Translations under genes and position numbers: made by a program
The notes under the pieces: generated by a model
The model's input: the letters and a program-made list of their open reading frames with translations, nothing else
Told to the model about the DNA's origin: nothing
Database searches by the model: none
Shown here: piece by piece, positions 18,951 through 26,662 of the stretch
How positions within the stretch are numbered: position 1 is the stretch's first letter
How the letters are laid out: the number at the start of each line of letters is the position of its first letter
Assembly (NCBI RefSeq): GCF_015624505.1
Contig: NZ_CP061379.1
Location: 558,001 to 622,000 of the forward strand
Direction of reading: 5' to 3'
From: Bradyrhizobium commune
GTDB lineage: Bacteria; Pseudomonadota; Alphaproteobacteria; Rhizobiales; Xanthobacteraceae
DNA length: 64,000 bases

Positions 18951-19856
18951 ATGCTCCATGCCCGAATCTTGACCTATCTTGATGAGGTGGCGCGGCTCGG
19001 CTCGATCCGCAAAGCCGCGGCGCGGCTGAACGTGGCGTCCTCCGCGATCAATCGGCAGATCCTGGCGCTGGAGACGGAGCTCGGGGCGCCGATTTTCGAG
19101 CGCATGCCGCGCCGCCTGCGGCTGACCTCCGCCGGCGAGATCCTGATCATGCATGTCCGGGAGACGCTGAAATCGAGCCAGCGTGTCGCGGCGCAGATCG
19201 AGGCACTCAAGGGGCTTCAGCGCGGTGAAGCGACCATCGCGACAATGAACGGCCTCGCCGGCGGTCCTTTGCCGGGGTTCCTTGCCGGAGTGATGGGTGC
19301 GCATCCGCGCATGCATATTCGACTGCGCGTGCTGCCGCTCGATCAGATCCCCAACGCGGTGCTCACGGGCGAGGCCGATATTGCACTGGGCTATAATTTC
19401 CCCACGGGGCCGGGCTTGCGCGTCGTCGCGAGCCACGATCTCCATCTCGGTGCGGTGGTCGCGCCGGGACATCCCCTGACGCGCCGCAATGCGGCCTGGC
19501 TCGTCGACTGTCTCGAATTCCCGCTGGTGCTGTCCGACGCATCCATGACCATCCGGCCGGTCGTCGATCTCGCGTTCACGCGCGCCGGCATCCCCTTGCA
19601 TCCCACCATCGAGAGCAATTCGATCGAATTCATGATGCGCATCGTGCGCGAGGGCAATGCCGTCACCTTCCTCAACCCGGTGGATATCGGTGTCGATGTC
19701 GCGCGCGGGGATCTTGTCTTCATCCCGTTCCAGGATCTCAAGGTCGATCCAATCACCATCAAGCTTGCGGTGCGTGCCCGTGGCACACTTGATGCATTTC
19801 CGAGTGTGCTGGTCGAGGAGATGCGCGTTGCCATGCCAGGCTTGCGGCTGACATGA
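18951..19856 (+). CDS. LysR-type transcriptional regulator of the catabolic cluster
   Basis: A 301-residue regulator. The N-terminal winged helix-turn-helix reads SIRKAAARLNVASSAINRQI with ALETELGAPIFER, and a type-2 periplasmic-binding-like effector domain occupies residues 90-300. The start ATG at 18951 has ccggagg 10 bases upstream; a GTG seven codons earlier overlaps it. Divergent from the ABC/Rieske operon and followed 77 bases later by the amidohydrolase, so it likely controls both arms in response to the imported substrate or a product. Confidence 0.9.
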   Translation: MLHARILTYLDEVARLGSIRKAAARLNVASSAINRQILALETELGAPIFERMPRRLRLTSAGEILIMHVRETLKSSQRVAAQIEALKGLQRGEATIATMNGLAGGPLPGFLAGVMGAHPRMHIRLRVLPLDQIPNAVLTGEADIALGYNFPTGPGLRVVASHDLHLGAVVAPGHPLTRRNAAWLVDCLEFPLVLSDASMTIRPVVDLAFTRAGIPLHPTIESNSIEFMMRIVREGNAVTFLNPVDIGVDVARGDLVFIPFQDLKVDPITIKLAVRARGTLDAFPSVLVEEMRVAMPGLRLT

Positions 19857-19933
19857 ACGATGACGAATAGGCATCGCCGCGGACGCAAAATGATGCTTGC
19901 TACGTTCTCCTGACACGATTGTATATACCGCCT

Positions 19934-21307
19934 ATGAAAATTCACTTCGCCGATATCGCGTGGTCCGACGCGCCGCGCTTTTGGCTAGCCAATGCGCGCA
20001 TTCCGGTTTGCTTGCTGGCAAATCCCGCCATGTCGGCGGACGTCGATCCTGAAGGTGTCTTGCGCGTCGACGTGCTGGTCGAGGACGGCAAGATTGCGCG
20101 CATCGTGCCCGCGCTGGATGCTCGCGACGATGCCATCGCGCGCGTCGACCTCGGCGGCCGCCAGGTATGGCCGACGCTGATTGACGTCCATACGCATCTC
20201 GACAAGGGCCATTCGATCGAGCGCAATCCGAATATCGACGGAACCTTCAACAACGCGCGGCTTGCCGCAGCGGCCGACCGTCAGAACTGGAAAGCGCCGG
20301 ATTTGCGCCGGCGCATGGGCTTCGGATTGCGCTGCGCCCACGCACACGGTGTCTCGGCAATCCGCACGCACATCGACACCTATCATGACAACGCCGAGCG
20401 AAGCTGGCCGGTGCTGCGCGAGATGCGTGAGGAATGGGCCGGCCGGGTGGATCTGCAGGCGGTCTCGCTTTGCCCGATCGAACTGCTGATGGAGTCCTTC
20501 GGTGACCGCGTCGCCGCAATCGTGAAGGAATCCGGAGGGCTGCTTGGCGGCGTCACGCGTCCGGCGATCGGCACACACGGCGCTCCGCAGGCCAACATCG
20601 ACGAACAGCTCGATCGGCTGTTCGCGCTGGCGATACGCCATGACCTCGATATTGACCTGCATGTCGACGAAACGGACGATCCGGCAGCCGCGACGCTGCC
20701 CATCATCGCGCACTCGGCGCTCCGGCACGGCTACAAGGGCCGCGTCGTCTGCGGCCATTGCTGCAGCCTTGCCGTGCAGAGCGAGAGCGAAATCGACCGG
20801 ACGCTCGACCTGCTGGCTGAAGCGGACATCTCCATCGTGACACTGCCGACGGTCAACATGTATCTCCAGGACCGGCGCAGCGGCCGAACTCCGCGCTGGC
20901 GCGGGGTCACCGTGGTGCACGAGATGATCAAGCGTGGAATCCCCGTGGCCGCTGCCGGCGACAATTGCCGCGACAGCTTCTATGCCTACGGCGACCACGA
21001 CATGGTCGACACGTTCCGGCAGGCCGTCCGCATCCTGCATTTCGATCATCCGCTTTCGGAAGCGCCGTCGCTGGTGGCCAGCGTGCCGTCGCGCATCGCG
21101 AAATTCGAGGGCCACGGACTGATCGGGGAGGGTGCGCCGGCGCGGCTCATCGTATTCAACGCGCGCAGCCTCAACGAGATCGTCAGCCGGCCGCAGGCCG
21201 ACCGTGTCGTCCTCGAGGGCGGCCGGCGGCTTGCCGCGAAGCTGCCGGATTATTCGGAGCTTTGGGCAGACGATGATTTGCCGGGCACAACGGCTGCCGC
21301 AGAATAG
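19934..21307 (+). CDS. Cytosine-deaminase-like amidohydrolase
   Basis: A 457-residue metal-dependent hydrolase of the CodA-like branch. The metal ligands are H86 and H88 in HTHLDKGH, a histidine and glutamate in LHVDE, a histidine in GHCCS, and an aspartate in AAAGDNCRD. These match the H-x-H...H-x-x-E...H...D set of cytosine deaminase. It is longer than E. coli CodA at the N-terminus. It probably deaminates or opens a nitrogen heterocycle. The ATG at 19934 was chosen over a TTG five codons earlier. It is followed 3 bases later by the quinone reductase. Confidence 0.85.
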   Translation: MKIHFADIAWSDAPRFWLANARIPVCLLANPAMSADVDPEGVLRVDVLVEDGKIARIVPALDARDDAIARVDLGGRQVWPTLIDVHTHLDKGHSIERNPNIDGTFNNARLAAAADRQNWKAPDLRRRMGFGLRCAHAHGVSAIRTHIDTYHDNAERSWPVLREMREEWAGRVDLQAVSLCPIELLMESFGDRVAAIVKESGGLLGGVTRPAIGTHGAPQANIDEQLDRLFALAIRHDLDIDLHVDETDDPAAATLPIIAHSALRHGYKGRVVCGHCCSLAVQSESEIDRTLDLLAEADISIVTLPTVNMYLQDRRSGRTPRWRGVTVVHEMIKRGIPVAAAGDNCRDSFYAYGDHDMVDTFRQAVRILHFDHPLSEAPSLVASVPSRIAKFEGHGLIGEGAPARLIVFNARSLNEIVSRPQADRVVLEGGRRLAAKLPDYSELWADDDLPGTTAAAE

Positions 21308-21310
21308 CTC

Positions 21311-21901
21311 ATGCGAGTCCTCTACATCTACTGCCATCCGTTGCCTGAGAGCTTCCATGCCGGCATCCGCGCCGAGGCACTCGAGGCCCTGGAAGCAGCC
21401 GGGCACGAGGTCGATCTGCTCGATCTCTACGCCGAGAGGTTCGATCCCGTGCTGTCGGAAGATGCGCGGCGGCACTATCACGACATGTCGCGCAACCAGG
21501 TCGGGCTGGAAAGCTACGTCGCGAGGCTGAAGCGCGCCGAGGTGCTGGTGGTGCAGTTTCCCACCTGGTGCTTTGGCATGCCGGCGATGCTCAAGGGATT
21601 TCTCGACCGCATGATCATGCCGGGTGTTGCCTTCGACATCAGCGATCCGGCCAAGGTCAAGCCGACACTCGGCAACATCACGCGCATCGTCGGCATCGTC
21701 ACCTACGGCCGGCCGCGCCACATGGCGCTGTGGATGGGCGATCCGCCGCGCAGGATCGTCAAGCGCTATTTGCGCTGGTTTACCGGCGGCCATGCGCGCG
21801 TGGATTACCATGCGCTCTATCATCTCAACATTGCAACGGAAGCCAGGCGCATCGCCTTCATCGGACGCGTGGCGAAGGCGCTGGAGCGGCTCGGCCGATA
21901 G
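21311..21901 (+). CDS. NAD(P)H-dependent flavodoxin-fold oxidoreductase (NQO1/MdaB-like)
   Basis: A 196-residue flavin reductase of the NQO1/KefF/MdaB family. The N-terminal strand MRVLYIYCHPLPESFHAG holds the flavin phosphate loop, and FPTWCFGMPAMLKGFLDRM is the characteristic central motif. It probably transfers a hydride from NAD(P)H to a quinone or electrophile. It starts 3 bases after the amidohydrolase stop, so the two are coupled. It may detoxify quinoid products or supply electrons to the Rieske enzyme; both ideas are inference. Confidence 0.86.
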   Translation: MRVLYIYCHPLPESFHAGIRAEALEALEAAGHEVDLLDLYAERFDPVLSEDARRHYHDMSRNQVGLESYVARLKRAEVLVVQFPTWCFGMPAMLKGFLDRMIMPGVAFDISDPAKVKPTLGNITRIVGIVTYGRPRHMALWMGDPPRRIVKRYLRWFTGGHARVDYHALYHLNIATEARRIAFIGRVAKALERLGR

Positions 21902-22270
21902 GTGCCGTTTGATGACCGCTGAAACATCATGCTACTGTGGCATCCGCACAGCGGCGATATCGTCGTCGCCGATTGTTGGCCCTTCGCATCATTTTGCGGA
22001 GACGCGGCAATCGAGAGCCTCCGTTCCGATTCCATCGGAACGGAAATGGCTCTCGTGGTGAGGACCGCAGGTTCCCATCCGCCTGAATGAAAAACGGCAA
22101 TTGCGTCAACGGGATTGACTGACACTCTCTCCGTCCGACGCCCATGCCAGCCTGCTGAAGCTGCCACCCCCTCAAATTATTTTTTGTGCCGCGACCCCGG
22201 CGGCGGGTTTGCGCCCTCTTGTCTGGGTGAATGCGCCATAGCGGCGCGTCACGAACCGGAGCACAGAACC
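21902..22270. other. 369-bp spacer between catabolic cluster and ECF operon
   Basis: No gene is supported here. It contains the strong hairpin at 22012-22055 and a short AT-rich run (aaattattttttg, 22172-22184) that may belong to the ECF operon promoter. I could not match a defined ECF -35/-10 pair. Confidence 0.5.
22012..22055. repeat. Long hairpin, REP-like
   Basis: The outer stem cgagagcc/ggctctcg (22012-22019 with 22048-22055) encloses an inner perfect stem ccgttccga/tcggaacgg (22021-22029 with 22035-22043). Only small bulges separate them. It is too symmetrical for chance and is likely a dispersed palindromic element or an RNA stem. Confidence 0.65.
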
Positions 22271-22477
22271 ATGTGGTATAGGAAGAACGTTGGCCGGTGG
22301 GAGCGCGCGGCCAGGCTGATCGGCGGGGGCTTGATGCTCATCTGCGGCGTGGTTGCGTTGCACGCTTCGCCGCTCGGGCTACTGCTCAGCGGCGCGGGTG
22401 TCGTGACGCTGGTCACCGGCGTGTTCGGCTATTGCCCTGCCTGCGCCATCGGCGGGCGCGAGCCACTGAAGGGGTGA
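22271..22477 (+). CDS. Small DUF2892-like membrane protein with CPAC motif
   Basis: A 68-residue inner-membrane protein with two helices (about 17-33 and 36-53) and the GYCP ending of DUF2892 proteins. Here the ending is GYCPACAIGG, giving a C-P-A-C pair at residues 55-58 instead of the usual single cysteine. The function is unknown; CxxC suggests metal or redox sensing. Its stop overlaps the GTG start of the sigma factor, so the two are translationally coupled. Confidence 0.75.
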   Translation: MWYRKNVGRWERAARLIGGGLMLICGVVALHASPLGLLLSGAGVVTLVTGVFGYCPACAIGGREPLKG

Positions 22478-23028
22478 CTGCCTTGGCGCGCGTATCAGAC
22501 GATCTCCTGCTCGCGGCACAGTCGGGTGACCGGCACGCGCTGACACAGCTGTTGGTGGCGCTGCAGCCGGACATTCGACGCTACGCCCGGCGCCTTTGCT
22601 ACCGCACCTCGGTGATCGAAGACGTGGTGCAGGAAGCCCTCATCGTCGTGTACCGGCGCGTGGGCACGATCCGCAGTCCAGCCGCACTCGCCGGCTGGCT
22701 GCTGACCGTCATCGCGCGCCTTTGCATGCTGCCGGCGCTGATGCTGATGCGCGGAGTCGAGGAGCTCGCCAGCCTGGAAGAGTCACGCGCGCTCGCAAAG
22801 GTCCCCCCGGACGAGTTACGCATCGACTTGGTCAATGCGATCGAGTCGCTTTCGCCGTCCCATCGCGAAGTGCTGCTGCTGCGAGATCTCGAAGATCTGA
22901 CGATTGGGGAAATCGCCGGGCGGCTCGGCGTGACGCGCGAAGCGGCCAAAAGCCGCCTGCGCCGCGCCCGCGCATTGGTGCGCGAATACCTGCTTGGCAC
23001 AAAGGACGGCGGACGAGAGAGCACATGA
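22474..23028 (+). CDS. ECF-family RNA polymerase sigma factor
   Basis: A 184-residue sigma factor with region 2 at about 21-95 (VIEDVVQEALIVVYRRVG) and region 4 at 125-172 (LSPSHREVLLLRDLEDLTIG then EAAKSRLRRAR). No C-terminal extension is present. Start is GTG 22474, overlapping the DUF2892 stop; TTG 22483, better spaced from gaagggg, is an alternative. No classical zinc-binding anti-sigma gene is adjacent. The coupled 79-residue membrane protein or the DUF2892 protein may play that role. It likely controls its own operon. Confidence 0.88.
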   Translation: MTALARVSDDLLLAAQSGDRHALTQLLVALQPDIRRYARRLCYRTSVIEDVVQEALIVVYRRVGTIRSPAALAGWLLTVIARLCMLPALMLMRGVEELASLEESRALAKVPPDELRIDLVNAIESLSPSHREVLLLRDLEDLTIGEIAGRLGVTREAAKSRLRRARALVREYLLGTKDGGREST

Positions 23029-23264
23029 CTTACTTTCGTGGAGTCGGCATATTCGGGAGCGCCTTCCTGGGCGCACACCTGATGCGCGGCGCAGCTGCGG
23101 CGGCGCTGCTCGCTTGGGCCATCGTCCACCAGACCGCGCACCCTTGGCTATCCCTGGGTGCGGGCGTCGCCGCCCTCGTCGCGCTGCGCGGATGCCCGAT
23201 GTGCTGGACAGTGGGCCTGGTCGAGACGCTTTCGCAAGGCCTTCGCGATTCAACGATCAGATAG
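23025..23264 (+). CDS. Small membrane protein with CPMC motif, possible anti-sigma partner
   Basis: A 79-residue protein with two hydrophobic segments (about 15-34 and 42-56) followed by RGCPMCWTVGL. The C-P-M-C pair at 57-60 parallels the CPAC of the first gene. The start ATG overlaps the sigma factor stop (ATGA), so it is translationally coupled to it. That position is typical of an anti-sigma factor, but the sequence has no HxxxCxxC zinc motif. I recognise no family. Confidence 0.65.
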   Translation: MTYFRGVGIFGSAFLGAHLMRGAAAAALLAWAIVHQTAHPWLSLGAGVAALVALRGCPMCWTVGLVETLSQGLRDSTIR

Positions 23265-23300
23265 TTGTTGGCGTGCGTGACAGGACGGGAAGGATGTGCC

Positions 23301-23822
23301 ATGCCGAAAATGATCGCGGTCTTGGGCTCTGCACTCTTCTTTGCGGTCGCGCCCAGCTCGGTGGCGGGGCTCGTTCCATGGTGGATTACGCGTTGGGAGT
23401 TTCGGCCGCCCTTCTTCGATCTCGACGCGACGCGCGCCCTCGGGATCCTGTTGATCGTCGCCGGTCTACCCGGGCTTGTCGACTCGTTTGCACGCTTTGC
23501 GCTGCAAGGATTGGGCACGCCCGCGCCGATCGCACCGACGCAGAACCTCGTGGTGACGGGTCTCTATCGCTACGTGCGCAATCCTATTTACGTTGCCCTT
23601 GTCGCCGTCATTCTGGGCCAAGCGGCCCTGTTCGGCGACCAGCGCCTTCTTGCGTACGGTGTGTTGGTGTGGCTCGCCTTCCACGCGTTCGTCGTGGGGT
23701 ACGAGGAGCCGGCGCTCGTTCGTACGTTCGGAATGGAATACGAGGATTTCCGGGCCAACGTCCCGCGCTGGATTCCGCGGCTCACGCCCTGGCGAGCCGC
23801 ACGACGCCGGAATCATTCGTGA
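23301..23822 (+). CDS. Isoprenylcysteine carboxyl methyltransferase-like membrane protein
   Basis: A 173-residue membrane methyltransferase of the ICMT/PEMT type. The SAM-binding signature is NLVVTGLYRYVRNPIY followed by EEPALVRTFGMEYEDFRANV and the usual PRWIPRL end. Bacterial members methylate unknown lipids or thiols. The ATG at 23301 has gggaagga 7 bases upstream. Last gene of the ECF group, 36 bases after the small membrane protein, so probably in its regulon. Confidence 0.85.
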   Translation: MPKMIAVLGSALFFAVAPSSVAGLVPWWITRWEFRPPFFDLDATRALGILLIVAGLPGLVDSFARFALQGLGTPAPIAPTQNLVVTGLYRYVRNPIYVALVAVILGQAALFGDQRLLAYGVLVWLAFHAFVVGYEEPALVRTFGMEYEDFRANVPRWIPRLTPWRAARRRNHS

Positions 23823-23866
23823 CGCGGACGCCGCCGCGGGAGGGGCGTGGTATCGTGCCCGTCGTG

Positions 23867-23990
23867 AAATGGCGCGCCACGGCCGATGAAGATGGGCACC
23901 ATAGTTTCGCCGTGGCGCTATGAGGCCGCAGCCCGCTACGCGCTCCAATTCGCAATCATGCGACGGCTTTCGATCCGGCACTGCGCCTTC
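23867..23990. repeat. Hairpin-bearing dispersed repeat, copy A
   Basis: It begins aaatggcgcgccacgg. A 9-bp stem, gcgccacgg (23874-23882) with ccgtggcgc (23910-23918), encloses a 27-base conserved loop. A conserved tail around ccgcagcccgctacgcgctccaa follows as two shorter stretches. Copies B (25030) and C (25991, partial) are in the same orientation. It lies just after the methyltransferase gene and before nat. Confidence 0.7.
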
Positions 23991-24114
23991 TAGCTAGATC
24001 CCCGTACTGCCCTCCTCAGACATTCTTGCTCGCGGCCGCCTGCGATCCCCCTCAAACGTTTCCCGGTCGTGCTAAGAGTAGCAACATAGGCGTTGCGATT
24101 TCGGGGGGAGCTGG

Positions 24115-24969
24115 ATGTCGGACACACAATTCGATCAGAACGCCTGGCTGGCGCGCATTGGATATTCGGGACCAGTCACTCCAACTCTCGGCACCCTCAA
24201 TCGACTGATCTTCGCGCACTCGCATTCAATAGCTTACGAAACGCTGGATATCATGCTCGGGCGTACGCCCAAGCTCGATGTGCCGACACTTCAGCGAAAG
24301 ATGATCGCTAACAAGCGAGGCGGATATTGCTTCGAACAGAACATGCTGTTTCGAGCCGGACTGCGGTCGCTCGGATTCAGAATCACAAGCCTACAAGGAC
24401 GCGTTGTACGCGGCCTAGCCATCGACGCGCCACGCCCGGCGATCCACATGCTGTTGAAAGTAGAGTTGCCGGAAGGAACTTATCTCGCCGACGTCGGCTT
24501 CGGAAATCTCGCGCCGACCTCCGCGCTCCTACTTGCGCCGCATATCGAACAAGAGACGCCACACGAACTGATGCGGTTTATCGATGTTGATGGCGAACTG
24601 ACACTCCAGGCGCTGCTCAAAGATGGCTGGCACCACATTTATCGCGTAATCCCCTACCCGCGCTTCGATGGCGAATACGAAATCACCAATTGGTACACCG
24701 CAACGCACCCGGAGACTCCATATCAAAGCAATATTATCGCGGCGAAACCGGGACCGAACCGGAGTCGCATCACCATGTACAACGCGCGCGTCACGATGCG
24801 CGACGCAGACGGGCATTCGGAGAAGCGCTGGCTGGCAGACGAGCGGGAATTCAAGGATGTGCTGCGTGGCGAATTCGGACTAAACATGTCCGATCAGGAG
24901 ATCGACAACTGCGTGTCGGTTATGAAGACCAAAGGCACGGGAGATGCTCCGCATCCCTTCTTTGCGTAA
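24115..24969 (+). CDS. nat: Arylamine N-acetyltransferase
   Basis: A 284-residue enzyme that moves acetyl groups from acetyl-CoA to arylamines or hydrazines. The catalytic triad is visible: C72 in KRGGYCFEQN, H111 in RPAIHMLL and D126 in YLADVGFGN. Length is normal for bacterial NATs. It stands alone, flanked by copies A and B of the local repeat. It is the first gene of an accessory-looking stretch with somewhat lower GC than the core genes around it. Confidence 0.95.
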   Translation: MSDTQFDQNAWLARIGYSGPVTPTLGTLNRLIFAHSHSIAYETLDIMLGRTPKLDVPTLQRKMIANKRGGYCFEQNMLFRAGLRSLGFRITSLQGRVVRGLAIDAPRPAIHMLLKVELPEGTYLADVGFGNLAPTSALLLAPHIEQETPHELMRFIDVDGELTLQALLKDGWHHIYRVIPYPRFDGEYEITNWYTATHPETPYQSNIIAAKPGPNRSRITMYNARVTMRDADGHSEKRWLADEREFKDVLRGEFGLNMSDQEIDNCVSVMKTKGTGDAPHPFFA

Positions 24970-25029
24970 AATTTAGGTCCTGCTCTAACGTCACTGCGTG
25001 GCCCCCCGCCCAAAACGTGACCAGCCTAA

Positions 25030-25153
25030 AAATGGCGCGCCACGACCGATGAAGATGGGCACTACTATTTCGCCGTGGCGCTGTGATGCCGCAGCCTGCC
25101 ACGCGCTCCAATCGGCAAGTCTGCGACGCTCCGCGATCTTGCACTACGCGGGT
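25030..25153. repeat. Hairpin-bearing dispersed repeat, copy B
   Basis: Same family and orientation as 23867-23990. The stem gcgccacg (25037-25044) with cgtggcgc (25074-25081) is kept although one outer pair has changed. The loop gatgaagatgggcac is conserved. It lies between nat and the GST gene and ends about 40 bases before the GST ATG. Confidence 0.7.
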
Positions 25154-25194
25154 GTGATACGCTAGGTTTTGTCCCGCAAACGCGCGATGATCCC

Positions 25195-25827
25195 ATGAAG
25201 TTGTTTTATGCACCCGGCTCATCGTCTCTGCTTCCGCACATTGTTCTTCGCGAAGCGGAGCTTCCATTCGAGCCCGTCAAAATCGATGAACATACGAAAG
25301 CCATTTCGGGTGGCGGTGACTTCAGAAGCGTGAACCCTCTCGGGTACGTGCCGGCTCTTGTGCTTGATGACGGGACCCTGCTCACGGAAGGAGCCGCGAT
25401 CGTCCAACACATTGCCGATCTCGTTCCAGAAAAGAAGCTTGCACCTCCCAATGGCACGATCGAAAGGGTCAAACTGCAGGCCTGGCTGAATTTCCTCGCC
25501 AGCGAGATGCACAAGGGAGGTTTCTCGCCGCTCTTCTACAAAGGCATACCTGAGGAAGGTCGAGCAGTGTTCCGTGCGCGTCTCAGGAGCCGCCTCGCCC
25601 ATCTCGACAGCCATCTCGCGTCGAACGAGTACCTGATGGGGAGCGAATACTCCGTAGCAGATGTTCGTCTCTACGTCGTGTCGAACTGGGCAAGCTGGGT
25701 GGACTTTGACCTGTCGCCCTATCGCGCTGTGCTGGCTTACCGCGGGCGGCTAGGCTCCCGTCCTGCTGTTATTGCTGCGCTCAAGACCGAGGGGCTGGTG
25801 CCGTGGCCAACCTCTCAGCCTCATTGA
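25195..25827 (+). CDS. Glutathione S-transferase, beta-class-like, Cys10 replaced
   Basis: A 210-residue GST with an N-terminal thioredoxin-like domain (about 1-80) and an all-helical C-terminal domain. The N-terminus MKLFYAPGSSSLLPH aligns with the bacterial beta-class pattern PGACSL, but the catalytic cysteine position 10 is serine. GSH-site residues VPAL (about 57) and the E-G pair (about 69-70) are present. The serine could serve as the activating residue, as in other GST classes. Monocistronic, flanked by repeat copies B and C. Confidence 0.88.
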   Translation: MKLFYAPGSSSLLPHIVLREAELPFEPVKIDEHTKAISGGGDFRSVNPLGYVPALVLDDGTLLTEGAAIVQHIADLVPEKKLAPPNGTIERVKLQAWLNFLASEMHKGGFSPLFYKGIPEEGRAVFRARLRSRLAHLDSHLASNEYLMGSEYSVADVRLYVVSNWASWVDFDLSPYRAVLAYRGRLGSRPAVIAALKTEGLVPWPTSQPH

Positions 25828-25862
25828 CGGCGCACATACGGTTTATCCCATGCATCATCAGA

Positions 25863-25925
25863 TAGTGCACTCAACTCGAAGATTCGGCTGAATTTGGGTA
25901 TTACGGTGACAGTGCACTAAACTCG
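25863..25925. repeat. Short direct repeat in GST-zinc-finger spacer
   Basis: agtgcactcaactcga (25864-25879) recurs as agtgcactaaactcga (25911-25926), 47 bases apart with one mismatch. Its role is unknown; it could be an operator pair or a relic of a mobile element. The 354-bp spacer 25828-26181 otherwise holds only repeat copy C. Confidence 0.45.
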
Positions 25926-25990
25926 ACAACTGAACCGGGTTGATCGCAGAGCCGGCCGATTTTGGCGGGCACTCCTCCCTCGCGATTCCC

Positions 25991-26060
25991 CTATGATGCT
26001 GCAGCCCGCGATGCGCTCCAATTGGCAAGTCTGCGATGCTCTGCCATTCAGCACTACGCG
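25991..26060. repeat. Hairpin-bearing repeat family, partial copy C
   Basis: It shares the 3' half of copies A and B (ctatgatgctgcagcccgc, then gcgctccaattggcaagtc and gcactacgcg). It lacks the left hairpin arms. Same orientation as the others. It looks like a truncated member of the family. Confidence 0.6.
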
Positions 26061-26181
26061 TCGTGGATCCCCCGATGTTGCGACCGATGTTGCGGGGTGG
26101 ACCGCATACCCCCTCAATAGCGGTAATCTCGATCAGCCTCCCAGATAGACGCGAAAGGCCAACAGGCGACATCGCGCCGCT

Positions 26182-26394
26182 TTATTTTCCGAGCGTGGCG
26201 ACAAACTGGCGGTGCCGCTCAAGCCACTCCGGCTTTTGCAAACCGATGAGCTGCACACACAGTTCAACGCATTCATTGCAAATCGCACCGGCTGTCTGCT
26301 GACCTTTTGCGCTCACGGATACCGCGTTGACTATCAAAACAACTTCTTCCGGCTCCTTTCCACAAAAGGAGCAAATCAAGCCTGAGGTCGTCAT
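26182..26394 (-). CDS. Stand-alone ClpX-type C4 zinc-finger protein
   Basis: A 70-residue protein made almost only of the N-terminal zinc-binding domain of ClpX. C8-x2-C11 (ICSFCGK) and C39-x2-C42 (ICNECVELC) fit the zf-C4_ClpX pattern, which in ClpX dimerises and binds adaptors or substrates. There is no AAA+ module. The last 20 residues are a charged helix. The ATG at 26394 follows a ggaagga/agagg region. It could act as an adaptor or decoy for ClpXP; this is inference. It lies in a relic-rich region. Confidence 0.75.
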   Translation of the reverse strand: MTTSGLICSFCGKEPEEVVLIVNAVSVSAKGQQTAGAICNECVELCVQLIGLQKPEWLERHRQFVATLGK

Positions 26395-26411
26395 CCTCTG
26401 ATCCTTCCGCC

Positions 26412-26560
26412 TCACTTGAGGACGTGCGGAAAGTATTTTTCCTCCCACTCGTCAGTCCTCAGGTAAACCTTGCCCCACTCATGCACCCGATCGCCTTCGC
26501 GATAGGCCTTGCGGGGCCTAGATGAAAGTGCTCGTTCTCCGAGAGCCTGCCATCATCTCT
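26412..26560 (-). pseudogene. Gene relic lacking a start
   Basis: Minus-strand frame with coding-like end REGDRVHEWGKVYLRTDEW and a terminal EEKYFPHVLK stop. It is open only back to a stop near 26560 and has no ATG. It precedes the zinc-finger gene by 17 bases on the same strand. I recognise no family. It looks like the surviving C-terminus of a lost gene. Confidence 0.3.
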
Positions 26561-26662
26561 CAAGCCCGGCTCTCCAGATTTCCATCAGCAGCCTGATTGG
26601 GCCGCAACACGTGTACGCCGCCGGCGCGAGCAAGGAATTTCTGACATTGCATCGCATCAATC

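Noticed and set aside
23867..26060. Repeat copies A-C as protein-coding remnants
   Set aside because: A minus-strand reading is similar in A and B (LERVAGCG then APRRN), but copy C breaks it and the stem arms explain the conservation better.
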